From Bacteroidales bacterium (lineage in GTDB: Bacteria; Bacteroidota; Bacteroidia; Bacteroidales; Marinilabiliaceae): DNA of 57,913 bases. The stretch spans positions 1 to 57,913 of the forward strand of contig JAKSLG010000016.1 in the NCBI GenBank assembly GCA_024401295.1. Direction: 5' to 3'. The notes under the pieces are model-generated. The model was given only the letters and a program-made list of their open reading frames with translations, was not told the origin of the DNA and searched no databases. How positions within the stretch are numbered: the first letter of the stretch is position 1; each line of letters begins with the position of its first letter. The translations under genes and the position numbers were made by a program. Positions 19,501-27,823 of the stretch are shown here, in pieces.

Positions 19501-19698
19501 CGTCTGCGTCCGGTCATGATGGCTTCGCTCACAACCATTCTGGGAATGATTCCACTTTTGCCAGATTCTATGTTCGGATCGCTTGCAGCATCAATCATGG
19601 GAGGTCTGCTTTTTGCGACACTCATCACATTGCTATTCGTTCCCGTGCTATATGCACTTTTCTTTCATATCCATAACGATAACAGAGAAGAAAAATGA
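16555..19698 (+). CDS. RND-type multidrug/solute efflux permease (AcrB family)
   Basis: 1047-residue proton-driven pump with the RND layout: helix 1 near residues 12-30, a porter-domain loop with YPGAS...VTDPIE, a helix block near 335-480, helix 7 near 530-548, a second porter loop, and a final block near 880-1040. In helix 4 the proton-relay motif reads GMLVDNAIVIVDG (D402-N403), so only one of the two Asp of AcrB is kept; a VDNAIV form is common among other HAE1-type pumps. An ATGA overlap joins it to the channel gene. Drug efflux is plausible but the substrate cannot be read from sequence. Confidence 0.93.
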   Translation: MDFSKFGFDNRNLIHFLVVVLIVGGLYSAYNMSKLEDPEIKVKMAMVVTTYPGASAHQVELEVTDPIEKKIRSMGSIENLESYSMNDLSIIQVEVKSTIPDDEIEQMWDLLRRKVGDAAASLPSGATTPQVRDDFGNVYGMFYALTGDGLPDQKLADYAELIKREVNDIEGVARVDIYGKKSECINIVMSQDRMANLGVSPAEVLMTLNGQNKTNYTGYYDNGNYRLRVTVSDKFQSVDEIGEMIIQGHNSDQLRLRDIATVEESFAEPCRNELLYDGENALGILIAASSGSDILKVGKAIEKRLEELQETRLPAGITYQKVFYQPERVSVSLGTFLINLLESVIIVVIVLMIFMGFKSGLIIGASLIITVLGSFLFLQAAGGTMQRVSLASFVLAMGMLVDNAIVIVDGILVDLKAGKNRREALTAIGRQTAMPLLGATIIAILAFLPIYMSPDTAGVYVRDLFIVLAVSLLLSWVLALIHVPIMSDAIFNKTNNDKSKNSSEEYSGKTYAILRKILNYGLKHRISVIVVMIALLALSGFGYTQMRQGFFPDMVYDQLYMEYKLPEANNYTQVKKDLAEIEAYLKTRKEITHVTTSLGGTPGRYNLVRSIALPSLSYGELIIDFTSAEDLVKNIDEIQEILNERYPEAYIKLKRYNLMFKKYPIEAQFLGPDPEILHQLADSARKIMEATPEVCLITTNWEPQAPVLTVEYDQPTARALGLSRSDVSMSLLTATGGIPIGEFYDGIHPKTIYVKTTETNGNPVEDLGNANIFSQVPAISNVLNKETLIKIKNGQFDKEEIIQNVLSTTPLRQASKNISIEWEPTVIPRYNGQRCQRVQCSPAPGIETEKAWKIVSKQIEKIDLPEGYTLDWQGEKVASTRSMKYLFQNFPLAIILMIAILIMLFKDYRKPAIIFCCLPFILVGVVAVMLITGKTFNFVAIVGTLGLIGMLIKNGIVLMDEISLQIGNGKEPIKALIDSSQSRLRPVMMASLTTILGMIPLLPDSMFGSLAASIMGGLLFATLITLLFVPVLYALFFHIHNDNREEK

Positions 19699-21134
19699 CA
19701 AGGAGAATTATTTATACATTTGTAGCAACAACGATTGCATTTTCGTCGTATGCCCAAGAGTTGCTTTCTATTGATCAGTGCCGTAAACTTGCACTGCAGA
19801 ACAACAAGCAGATACAGCAGGCGCATCAGCAGACAGCAAACGCAGAATACACAGCAAAAAGCTACAAGGCCCTATATTTCCCGAACTTCAAACTGAGAGC
19901 TGCAGGTTTGTACAGCACAGCGCAAGGCAACTACCAGTTCGACCTTGGTGCGCTTGAGACTGCCATCGGAGGACTCGGACAGACGATTGGAGGACTCGGA
20001 CAAATTATTGGTGGATTAGTACAAAATCATCCAGAAATGGTTGCACAAAATCCAGAGATAATAAGTAAATTGCAGCAAATTTCACAACTCGGTCAGGTTG
20101 AGATGCCGGGCATTGGACTTGATTATGAAGTCGGACCTATGTTCATGGCAGGAGTCACCTTGGAGCAGCCGATTTTTATGGGTGGAAAGATCAAGGCAGC
20201 AAACGAGATGGCCAAGGCTGGAGTAGAAATGGCACAGAAAAATGATGAACTTGTCAGAAGCAATGTGATTGCCGAAGTGGACAATGCATACGCATTGGCC
20301 GTCAAGGCGAACGAGATGCTGAAGGTTGCAAAGAGCTACAATGAGATTCTGAACGAGTTGATGCAGAACGTAGAAAGTGCATATCGTAACGGGCTAAAAC
20401 AGAAAAACGATGTCATGAAGGTTAGCGTCAAACTCAGCGAGAGCGAACTTAACATTCGCAAAGCAGAAAACGCGCAACGTCTCTCGCAAATGAATCTTTG
20501 CCATATAATCGGACGTCCGCTTGATAGCAAAATCGAGGTGAGCAGTGAGTATCCAGAAGTTGGCGCAAGCGTTGAGAGCGACGACATCAGTTCAAGACCT
20601 GAGTATGGGATACTGAACCAACGCATCGTCATGGCAGAAAAACAAGCGAACATAGAACGTAGCAGCGCTATGCCAGAAATCGGCATTCTAGCAGCAGGAA
20701 GCTACTTGAACGGATTTGAGCTGAACGGAAGCAAATTGTTCGATGATTTCAGTGGAAGCGTAATGCTTAACATCAGTGTACCACTATTTCATTTCGGCGA
20801 AAACAGCAATAAAATCAAGGCTGCGAGAGCAAAAGTCGAAATGGCACGTTACGAACGCGAAAACCTTAACGAGCAGATGCAACTTCAGCTGACACAGGCC
20901 GCCAACAATCTTGACGAGGCCCGACTGGAAGCATCGCTCAGCGACAAGAACCTTGAACAGGCCGCAGAAAACATGCGACTCAGTTTCAAGCAATACAAGG
21001 CAGAGATGGAAACTCTGTCTGACTATCTCGAAGCGCAAACGCTTTGGCAACAGGCAAACGCAGCACGCGTCGAGGCTCATTTCAAGCTATATTTAGCTGA
21101 TGTAGAATACAAGAAAGCCGCAGGCAAATTATAA
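19695..21134 (+). CDS. TolC-family outer-membrane efflux channel
   Basis: 479 residues with signal peptide 1-20 (SYA-Q). The two halves of the family have long helical hairpins (about 150-260 and 370-475) and LxLDQCRxLAL-like and LEAQTLWQQAN-like segments. The first beta-strand loop carries an unusual insertion, about residues 84-139, with near-repeats of IGGLGQ followed by a helical stretch. It forms the outer-membrane exit duct for the adjacent adaptor and pump, and overlaps the pump gene by 4 bases. Confidence 0.92.
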   Translation: MTRRIIYTFVATTIAFSSYAQELLSIDQCRKLALQNNKQIQQAHQQTANAEYTAKSYKALYFPNFKLRAAGLYSTAQGNYQFDLGALETAIGGLGQTIGGLGQIIGGLVQNHPEMVAQNPEIISKLQQISQLGQVEMPGIGLDYEVGPMFMAGVTLEQPIFMGGKIKAANEMAKAGVEMAQKNDELVRSNVIAEVDNAYALAVKANEMLKVAKSYNEILNELMQNVESAYRNGLKQKNDVMKVSVKLSESELNIRKAENAQRLSQMNLCHIIGRPLDSKIEVSSEYPEVGASVESDDISSRPEYGILNQRIVMAEKQANIERSSAMPEIGILAAGSYLNGFELNGSKLFDDFSGSVMLNISVPLFHFGENSNKIKAARAKVEMARYERENLNEQMQLQLTQAANNLDEARLEASLSDKNLEQAAENMRLSFKQYKAEMETLSDYLEAQTLWQQANAARVEAHFKLYLADVEYKKAAGKL

Positions 21135-21153
21135 ACATTTTAAAAATTCACAA

Positions 21154-22017
21154 ATGGAAGTAGTATTAGAAAAAACATTTCGCTTTGCCAACATCAGCAA
21201 AGACAACATGGACATTTTTTCACTTGGCAAGGTAATTAACCGTCTTGACAGATGCGGTATTTTCATGTGTTTCAAAGGTAGTGCAGAACTCCTTGTTGAT
21301 GACAAACCATTAACCATCTCACAAAATGGCCTCTACATATACATGCCATCAACAAAGATGAAGCCTGTCAAGGTTTCTGATGAACTCGAAGGCATCCTCG
21401 TTTCTGTTGACATTGACTATCTCGTTAACGCAATAAGCAGAGTTTCTCCAATCGAGAATATCCTCTATTTGCGTGACAATCCATACGTCGTGCTTACGAA
21501 TGCGCAAATCAATGAGGCACAGACGATTATAGGTCAATTGCGCAAGCGTACAGAAGAAGCAGACTCAACACTGAGCGGAATCGACAAAGCAATTGCAACA
21601 GAGACACTTCGTTCGCTCGGACAGGTTGCGATATACATCATCTTCAGCTATCTCTATAGCCAGAAGCCTGTTGACTACAGACCTCACACAAAGCGTGACA
21701 TAATATTCTTCAAGTTCCTTGTTTCGCTCTACAAGAACCACGTACGCCAGCGCGAAGTTTCATACTATGCAGCAGAGCAAAATCTTTCGCCACGCTATTT
21801 TTCGGCACTTGTCAAAGAGAAATCTGGCAACAGCGCACTTCAGTGGATCGTACGCGTAGTCATCGGCGACATCAAACAATTGCTTGAGACAACAGACATG
21901 ACAGTAAAAGAAATTTCCGTCATGCTCAATTTCCCGACACAGAGCTTTTTCGGCAAATATTTCAAGCAATACACAGGAATGGCACCAAAAGAATATCGCG
22001 ACGCAAGTCGCAGATAA
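21154..22017 (+). CDS. AraC/XylS family transcriptional regulator
   Basis: 287 residues. The N-terminal half has cupin-like beta character (about 20-150: GSAELLVDD, NGLYIYMPS). The C-terminal AraC DNA-binding domain covers about 185-285: first HTH around VSYYAAEQNLSPRYFSALVKEKSG, second around MTVKEISVMLNFPTQSFFGKYFKQYTGMAPKEYR, ending in the family signature. It begins 19 bases after the TolC gene and is probably the last gene of the efflux operon, likely regulating it. No effector can be inferred. Confidence 0.9.
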   Translation: MEVVLEKTFRFANISKDNMDIFSLGKVINRLDRCGIFMCFKGSAELLVDDKPLTISQNGLYIYMPSTKMKPVKVSDELEGILVSVDIDYLVNAISRVSPIENILYLRDNPYVVLTNAQINEAQTIIGQLRKRTEEADSTLSGIDKAIATETLRSLGQVAIYIIFSYLYSQKPVDYRPHTKRDIIFFKFLVSLYKNHVRQREVSYYAAEQNLSPRYFSALVKEKSGNSALQWIVRVVIGDIKQLLETTDMTVKEISVMLNFPTQSFFGKYFKQYTGMAPKEYRDASRR

Positions 22018-23295
22018 TCATTGCGGACGACTTAGGAATCTGTGGCCCCAACGGCAATTGAGGCAACGACGCTTTTGGCAATATTCAGACGAGAGATGGA
22101 GCAACGCCTGAGCCTCGCCCTCGTCAAGAGCCTCTACACCACACTGAGCCCAATCGTCAAGACAATGGTTATGCTCAATGGGCATGAAACGCAACATCTC
22201 AACGACGTTCATCATTTGATGTTCGTCGTTTTTTCTTTTTGCACAGGCAAACAGGAATGGTATAACCGCATTGATAATGACAAGGCGCCGGCCGTCGAGT
22301 CCGAGACGCTTCGTCTGCACACGCGAACTCTGTGTTCCGAAAGCATAGTGCGACGACCAATAGTCCGATGCAGAGACATCGAGCTTATCCAACAGGACCT
22401 TTGTGTTGAGCGTGGAGAATACGCTTTCGAAATTCCCTGGGATACGCCCGACAACATCGGCAATCTGAGACAAACGTATTATCGGGAAATTACCAGGTCG
22501 AAGACGCAATCGCTTCCATTCACTGGCATCAATCGGCGAAAGCGAGAACTTTGTTCGCAGAAAGTCATACTCCTTTTGCAACCGCGCCATATAATCATCG
22601 GCCGGATCTCCAGCAAGCATACCTGCCTGACCAAGCAAAAGCGCCTCCATCTGAAAAGGATCACTATGTCTCACCAATATGCTGACAGGCGTCACACGCG
22701 CCAAATGTTCCATCGGCTGAGCATTGACAGAAAAGCCCATAGCTCGACATAAAAGAGCAAAAAAGACCTGATCCCAATCGCCATTGAAATCGTCAAAGAG
22801 CGTCGAAACTCTTTCGCACCGCTTCTCGATTCGCTCAACGACAAGACGGTCGAGCCACGCATTGCGCGACATTTTGTCGAGTGACTTCAAAAAAGGCGCA
22901 CAACGGACAACCGAAAGCGATTTGTCGATACTATCATAACGATTGCATATATCACCGGAAAAACGGAGAACAATCTCGGGCACTTCACGCCCCGATTGCG
23001 TGATTGCCGGCTTTTTTCCTGGCGTCAAGACGACGTGGAGAATGACATTATTATATGCAGCATCGCGATCATGTCCATGACGATACCAATCGTCGGCTGA
23101 AATATGAATCTCGACATTTCCAGCCCACAACGTTGAACCGATGCGAACCTGTGCATTGAAGAAATCAGGTCCGGCATCACTGTTCCGGCGACCGACGTTA
23201 ATTATTTCAACAGCATCGCCACCATTGCATGTAGTGATGTCCTGAGGATAGAAAAGGCGGTTGAGCCATATGTAATGCAAGAGATTCTCGGTCAT
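22018..23295 (-). CDS. DUF2851 family protein
   Basis: 425-residue cytoplasmic protein typical of Bacteroidetes. Visible conserved elements are GRRNSDAGPDFFNAQVRI and GNVEIHISADDWYRHGHDRDAAYNNVILHVVL near the N-terminus and a Cys pattern YCQKRRCLNCRWG at the C-terminus that could bind zinc. The spaced D and ExH residues in the N-terminal strands recall PD-(D/E)XK nucleases. I offer that only as a hypothesis; the family has no assigned activity known to me. It converges on the AraC gene with no base between the two stop codons, so the transcripts must overlap. Confidence 0.88.
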   Translation of the reverse strand: MTENLLHYIWLNRLFYPQDITTCNGGDAVEIINVGRRNSDAGPDFFNAQVRIGSTLWAGNVEIHISADDWYRHGHDRDAAYNNVILHVVLTPGKKPAITQSGREVPEIVLRFSGDICNRYDSIDKSLSVVRCAPFLKSLDKMSRNAWLDRLVVERIEKRCERVSTLFDDFNGDWDQVFFALLCRAMGFSVNAQPMEHLARVTPVSILVRHSDPFQMEALLLGQAGMLAGDPADDYMARLQKEYDFLRTKFSLSPIDASEWKRLRLRPGNFPIIRLSQIADVVGRIPGNFESVFSTLNTKVLLDKLDVSASDYWSSHYAFGTQSSRVQTKRLGLDGRRLVIINAVIPFLFACAKRKNDEHQMMNVVEMLRFMPIEHNHCLDDWAQCGVEALDEGEAQALLHLSSEYCQKRRCLNCRWGHRFLSRPQ

Positions 23296-23318
23296 ATATC
23301 ATAGATTGTTCAATGGTA

Positions 23319-23351
23319 CAAATATAAACAATTTCAGAAACATGCCACAAA
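23319..23351 (-). promoter_or_regulatory. Promoter of DUF2851 gene
   Basis: On the minus strand TTTG (23348-23351), 21 bases, TATATTTG (23319-23326): a full consensus match. The ATG lies 23 bases after the -7 box. Confidence 0.65.
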
Positions 23352-23394
23352 TCGGCAAAAAAGCCGGATACAAGTTTCATGTGTTTAAAAAAGT

Positions 23395-23411
23395 TTGGCA
23401 CGGTGTTTGCA
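23395..23411 (+). promoter_or_regulatory. Sigma-54 (-24/-12) promoter upstream of yfiR-like gene
   Basis: TTGGCACGGTGTTTGCA fits the RpoN consensus YTGGCACGRNNNTTGCW at every defined position, with GG and GC exactly 10 bases apart. Transcription would start near 23422, leaving a leader of ~45 bases. It needs an activator of the NtrC class, and none is in the window. A small dyad TGCC-n7-GGCA at 23343-23357 lies upstream. Confidence 0.75.
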
Positions 23412-23466
23412 AATGACGAAATAGAACAGAAATAACAAGAGTAAAAAACTATAAAAAACACGCAAT

Positions 23467-23970
23467 ATGAAAAAGATTATCCTTAGCATTGTCCTTGCCT
23501 TCTGCTGCATCGGTGCGAAGGCTCAAATGGCACAGTTCCAGGCTTTGTACATCTACAACTTCGCAAAGAACATCGGCTGGCCGAACGAAGACTCAAACAA
23601 GGATCTTGTCATAACCATAATCGGCGACAACGACCTTGCATCAGAACTCAACAAGCTTGCATCAACCAAGGCAATTGGTTCACGCAAGGTAGTGATCAAG
23701 GAGTCGGCAACGACAAACGGCATCCAAAAGAGCGACATCGTCTATATCGGCGAAGCCAAATCAAATCAGATTTCGAGCCTCATGAATGCACAAGAAGGCA
23801 ATAAGAACCTGATTGTCAGCGGCAAGAGCGGTCTTTGTTCACAAGGTGCCGGCATTTCATTCCTCTCAGAGGGAGGAAAGCTCAAGTTCGAAATCTCGAA
23901 CAAAAACATTGCAAAACGTGGACTTCAAGTCAGCCAGAAGCTGGTGCAGCTCGGCGTAGAAGTCGACTAA
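23467..23970 (+). CDS. YfiR/DUF4154 family periplasmic protein, copy 1
   Basis: 167 residues with signal peptide 1-19 (AKA-Q). Family features: AQFQALYIYNFAKNIGWP near the N-terminus, two central Cys, and the C-terminal GAGISFLSEGGKLKFEISN...A..GLQVSQKL segment. In Pseudomonas, YfiR restrains the diguanylate cyclase YfiN in the periplasm. In Bacteroidetes, YfiR proteins usually sit beside TonB receptors. It is nearly identical to the second copy at 27296-27799. The two copies flank one TonB receptor. Function here unknown. Confidence 0.85.
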   Translation: MKKIILSIVLAFCCIGAKAQMAQFQALYIYNFAKNIGWPNEDSNKDLVITIIGDNDLASELNKLASTKAIGSRKVVIKESATTNGIQKSDIVYIGEAKSNQISSLMNAQEGNKNLIVSGKSGLCSQGAGISFLSEGGKLKFEISNKNIAKRGLQVSQKLVQLGVEVD

Positions 23971-24007
23971 CATTCAGATAGACAAACTCAATATTCTGAA
24001 GGGGGAG

Positions 24008-24045
24008 GCGTCGCTCGTGCCATAGGCGATGTCTCTCTTTTTTTT
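24008..24045 (+). terminator. Terminator after yfiR-like copy 1
   Basis: Stem of seven pairs including two G-U (24008-24014 with 24026-24032), followed by a T-rich run to 24045. It separates copy 1 from the receptor transcript. Confidence 0.6.
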
Positions 24046-24308
24046 GAAAAAATGCTCTGTTTTTGAAACCAACAGACGACTTTTGCGTACCACATAACAG
24101 AAACGATAATAACACGCATCGAGAAATAAAGATGCGCAAAGATAAAAACCGAAAGGTGATTTTTGGATTGGGTGTGTACCCGCTCTTGGACAATGGTCTG
24201 AGGCGGGTATTTTTTTGTTCTATTTTTACACACATATCCAAAATAGAACATATTTATGCGCCATATCACACATACGAGATAATAAATTTGTATTTTTTAT
24301 TATGAAAA
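24046..24308. other. Intergenic with two unexplained hairpins
   Basis: No credible gene. A 6-bp hairpin CGCATC/GATGCG spans 24115-24136. A terminator-like stem TACCCGC/GCGGGTA (24177-24183 with 24203-24209) is followed by seven or eight T. No exact TAnnTTTG promoter precedes the terminator on the plus strand, so its transcript is unclear. Confidence 0.5.
24177..24217 (+). terminator. Orphan intrinsic terminator
   Basis: Perfect 7-bp stem with a 19-base loop and a T-run. It lies in the gap between yfiR copy 1 and the receptor promoter and may end an unrecognised short RNA or back up the terminator at 24008. Confidence 0.55.
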
Positions 24309-24341
24309 TTTGTTCGTTTAATTTGAAAAAATATATATTTG
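24309..24341 (+). promoter_or_regulatory. Promoter of TonB-dependent receptor
   Basis: TTTG (24309-24312), 21 bases, TATATTTG (24334-24341), a full consensus match. It gives a leader of about 58 bases. The receptor and yfiR copy 2 can therefore be expressed without the sigma-54 promoter. Confidence 0.68.
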
Positions 24342-24405
24342 CAGAAAACAAGCATATAAATCCTTCAAAGGATAATAACAGGTAACATAAAAACCATAAT
24401 GTATT

Positions 24406-27270
24406 ATGAAAGCTAAAAAATTGATCGTTACCTTTTTAGCTGCATTGTTGTGTCTGAATATTGATGCACAACAAAAGCTGACAAAGGAACAAATCCTGGA
24501 CATGTCCATAGAGGAATTGAGTGAATTGCCACTCGAGGATCTTATGGCAGCAGTTGAGACACTCGGAGTGTCAAGCGTTGACGAACTTTTCAGTATGATC
24601 ATGAACAAGAACGTTTCGTCCGCTTCAAAGCAAGAAGAGAATTCATTTACCTCGCCATTGTCAACAAGCGTAATCACACGCGATGAAATGCGTACTTATG
24701 GCGTATCAAGCGTTGAGGAAGCTTTGCGACTCATTCCTGGTATGATTGTCGCAGAGAAACTGAACGGCATATATGACGTACAGATGCGAGGTCTGAACAA
24801 TATTCCAGACAACAACCTGTATCTCTACACGGAAAACATGAATATTCTCGTGATGATTGACGGCCGAATCACTCACAACTATGCAGTCGGCATGCCAGCA
24901 CTTGAGAATATTCCGATTTCAATTGAGGATATTGAGCGTGTTGAGGTCGTACGTGGTGCAACGTCATCGCTTTATGGACCAAACGCAGTGCAGGGCGTGA
25001 TCAACATCATCACGCAGAAACCAGACAATGCACCTGCAAGCGTGAGCGGAAGCGTTAAGGTTGGCAACAACGTAATGCAAGGCGACGTTGCATTGCGCAA
25101 GAAATTCAACAACAAAATCAGCCTTGGATTGACATATAACATCCAGCGCCGCAAGAGATTCACAGACAAGCTTTACATCACGCCTTCAAAGGAGCGCTAT
25201 GTGATTGACGAAAAATACATAACAGGCGAAAGCGGTTATATCAGCAATGAGAAACTTGCTGAGGGCTTGGCTGCAGGCACAATCAGAAACGTAAGTGCGG
25301 GTGCAGACTTGACAGTTGATGAATATTGCCATTTCTATGCGGCTGCAAATGCTGATGAGAATGGCGTACTATTCAATTACAACGGTTCAGCCGACGGCAA
25401 TGTATCGTACCCAGATCCAAGCCTTTCGCGCCGCAACGATGGCGTAAATGGCTATGTCACATTCAACCCGACAAGTGACATCCATTTCAATTTGACTGGC
25501 GGCTATCAGTACTCATTCAACAATAATACGCAAGTAGGACAAGACAACGTGATTCTCAGAGGTCGAGAATTCTCAACGGCTTACGTCAACCTCAATGCAG
25601 ACATCAAGAACTTGAAGTTGCTTGCAAACTATTATGGCGGTTGCAACCACTACTGCGTCGGTTCTGCCGGTTTCCAGATGTACATGAAGATGGGAAGCGC
25701 ATCGGCAGAATATACAATCAAGGTTGGTGACCTGGCAATCAAGCCTGGCGTCGGCTATCAGAAAGTGTATCTTGAGGACCACAAGCCAGAAACAGTCAAC
25801 TACAACGACGGATATGGCGACCGCGAGACATCAGGTTTCTGGGGCTACTACAGCCAAGGAAACAAGTCGGCAGACAATGACGACCTTTCAGGTAGCCTCC
25901 GACTTGACTACAAGCACAATGGCTTGCGACTGATTGCAGCCGGACGATTCGACAAGACAAGCATTCCTGACAACTGGAATCCATCATGGCAGTTCGCTGC
26001 AGCATACCAAATCAACGATGCAAACTTTATTCGCATCGATTATGGCCGTGCACGCCGCTCTGCAGCCCTCGTGAATTCGTCGAGCAACTATAACTGGCAT
26101 AGTCCATCAATGCCAAATTGGATGCAGTTTGTTGGAAATCCAGAAGCTCCACTCGTTAGCATAGACAACTTTGAACTTGGTTATCGCTGGAAGCCATCAG
26201 CAAAGGTTCTTGTTGACGCAGAGGCATTCTACTCTATCAGCCGAGACTATGGCGAATTGAAAGCATATTCATCGATGCTGACACTTCCAGATGACAGACT
26301 CACAAATACACTTGTCAGTCTCATAACAGGCCAGGTTGACCCCACACAGCTCAGCGGAGTGTTGCCGACGCTCTTTGGTTCAAAGGCTTACATCCGTTAT
26401 GACAACATGCCTTTCAAGGTTCACCAGAAGGGTATCAGCATGAACATCGACTGGATCATTTCGCCAAAGCTTATTGCAAAAATCAGTGCAAACGGACAGC
26501 AAACAAAGGTTGACAAGTACTACCAGTACAGCCAAGTCGAAATGATCACCAAGCAGCTGACAAAATCAGCAGAAGTCACGACACAGAACATTGGAATGCT
26601 TATACCAGAAATCATGGGCGGTGTTCAAGCAGCTGCCAATGAAGCAGCCGTTACAGTCATGATGAATGGCGGAAGCGAAGAAGAGGCCAAACTCGCTGCT
26701 TCGAATGCAGGAATGGCTTACGTAGGAGCATGCACCGGCTATACACCGGTTCATCCATATCGTGGAAGATATGACGCAATGGACGAGGCCAGCCAGAAAG
26801 AGTTCCTTGCAGACCTCTTGGAAAAGCATAAGAAAGGCGAAATGGTCGATGGCAATGTGCGTCCACTCGGTCTGTACTATGCAATGAAGTATAGAATTGA
26901 GTATAACAAAGAGACAAAGGAGTACTATTTTGGTTCTTCAGTTGCAGAGGAGCCACAGACAACAGATGGATATAAGCACAAAGCAGCGCCATCGTTCTAT
27001 GGAACTCTCGGCCTCATCTACAAGCCAATTGACAAGCTTTCATTCTCGACATTTGCATATTTCATGAGCAAACGAGAGTTGAGCACGATCTTCGGCCTCG
27101 ACAAGATTGATCCTGTCTTTACAATGAATCTGAAAGCAGGATACAAGCCTATTCAGAATTGTGAAATATTCTTTGAGGCACATGACCTCTTCAATTCTGA
27201 CAAGAAGCAGTCTGCATACACAAACAAGATCAGAGGCGTATATTCATTTGGTGTAAACTTTGAGTTTTAA
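24406..27270 (+). CDS. TonB-dependent outer-membrane receptor
   Basis: 954-residue active importer. Signal peptide 1-21 (IDA-Q). An acidic N-terminal stretch (about 25-70) with LPLEDLM-like helices replaces an STN domain. The plug domain is about 80-205, with VRGATSSLYGPNAVQGVINIIT near its end. A 22-strand barrel follows, ending in aromatic F954 (GVNFEF). A barrel loop near residues 735-775 is strikingly Ala/Glu-rich and looks helical. No SusD-like partner is present, so a small ligand (siderophore, cofactor, peptide) is more likely than glycan. The neighbours on both sides are YfiR-like proteins; yfiR copy 2 follows after 25 bases. Confidence 0.9.
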   Translation: MKAKKLIVTFLAALLCLNIDAQQKLTKEQILDMSIEELSELPLEDLMAAVETLGVSSVDELFSMIMNKNVSSASKQEENSFTSPLSTSVITRDEMRTYGVSSVEEALRLIPGMIVAEKLNGIYDVQMRGLNNIPDNNLYLYTENMNILVMIDGRITHNYAVGMPALENIPISIEDIERVEVVRGATSSLYGPNAVQGVINIITQKPDNAPASVSGSVKVGNNVMQGDVALRKKFNNKISLGLTYNIQRRKRFTDKLYITPSKERYVIDEKYITGESGYISNEKLAEGLAAGTIRNVSAGADLTVDEYCHFYAAANADENGVLFNYNGSADGNVSYPDPSLSRRNDGVNGYVTFNPTSDIHFNLTGGYQYSFNNNTQVGQDNVILRGREFSTAYVNLNADIKNLKLLANYYGGCNHYCVGSAGFQMYMKMGSASAEYTIKVGDLAIKPGVGYQKVYLEDHKPETVNYNDGYGDRETSGFWGYYSQGNKSADNDDLSGSLRLDYKHNGLRLIAAGRFDKTSIPDNWNPSWQFAAAYQINDANFIRIDYGRARRSAALVNSSSNYNWHSPSMPNWMQFVGNPEAPLVSIDNFELGYRWKPSAKVLVDAEAFYSISRDYGELKAYSSMLTLPDDRLTNTLVSLITGQVDPTQLSGVLPTLFGSKAYIRYDNMPFKVHQKGISMNIDWIISPKLIAKISANGQQTKVDKYYQYSQVEMITKQLTKSAEVTTQNIGMLIPEIMGGVQAAANEAAVTVMMNGGSEEEAKLAASNAGMAYVGACTGYTPVHPYRGRYDAMDEASQKEFLADLLEKHKKGEMVDGNVRPLGLYYAMKYRIEYNKETKEYYFGSSVAEEPQTTDGYKHKAAPSFYGTLGLIYKPIDKLSFSTFAYFMSKRELSTIFGLDKIDPVFTMNLKAGYKPIQNCEIFFEAHDLFNSDKKQSAYTNKIRGVYSFGVNFEF

Positions 27271-27295
27271 ATCTCAAACCTAAAAGCACAAAGCA

Positions 27296-27799
27296 ATGAA
27301 ACGAATAATATTAATTGCACTATTCGCAACAATGTGCACATTATGCAAGGCACAGATGGCTCAATTCCAAGCATTGTACATATACAACTTTGCGAAGAAT
27401 ATCGGATGGCCGTCAGAGGATTCAAACAAAGACCTTGTCATCACGGTCATTGGTGACAATGATCTTGCATCGGAGCTCAACAAGCTTGCGGCATCAAAGT
27501 CCATCGGCATACGCAAGGTCGTCATTAAGGAGTCGGCGACTACCAATGGTCTGCAGAAGAGCGACATCGTCTATCTTGGTGAATCGAAATCCGGACAGAT
27601 TTCTTCGCTCATCAGCGCACAAGAGGGCAACAAGAACCTCATTGTTTGCGGAAAGAAAGGATTGTGCAGTCAAGGCGCTGGAATTTCGTTTCTTTCGGAA
27701 GGCGGAAAACTGATGTTTGAAATTTCAAACAAGAACATTTCAAAAAGAGGATTGCAGGTCAGCCAGAAGCTTCTCTCGCTTGGCACGGAAGTAGATTAA
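27296..27799 (+). CDS. YfiR/DUF4154 family periplasmic protein, copy 2
   Basis: 167 residues, same length as copy 1 and identical over most of the mature protein. Changes are mainly in the signal peptide and conservative swaps such as V/I and K/R. Signal peptide 1-19 (CKA-Q), then the same AQFQALYIYNFAKNIGWP start and FLSEGGKLMFEISN end. It is co-transcribed with the receptor (25-base gap), while copy 1 has its own sigma-54 promoter. The pair thus gives two regulatory inputs for one protein. Probably a recent duplication, though many third-position differences show it is not newly copied. Confidence 0.85.
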   Translation: MKRIILIALFATMCTLCKAQMAQFQALYIYNFAKNIGWPSEDSNKDLVITVIGDNDLASELNKLAASKSIGIRKVVIKESATTNGLQKSDIVYLGESKSGQISSLISAQEGNKNLIVCGKKGLCSQGAGISFLSEGGKLMFEISNKNISKRGLQVSQKLLSLGTEVD

Positions 27800-27823
27800 A
27801 CGAAGAATAAGACTTGATAAATG

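Noticed and set aside
24063-24305. 80-codon frame between YfiR copy 1 and the TonB receptor
   Set aside because: Runs through a hairpin, a strong terminator and the receptor promoter; composition is not protein-like.
23467-27799. c-di-GMP signalling locus because of YfiR
   Set aside because: No GGDEF, EAL or YfiB-like gene is in the neighbourhood.
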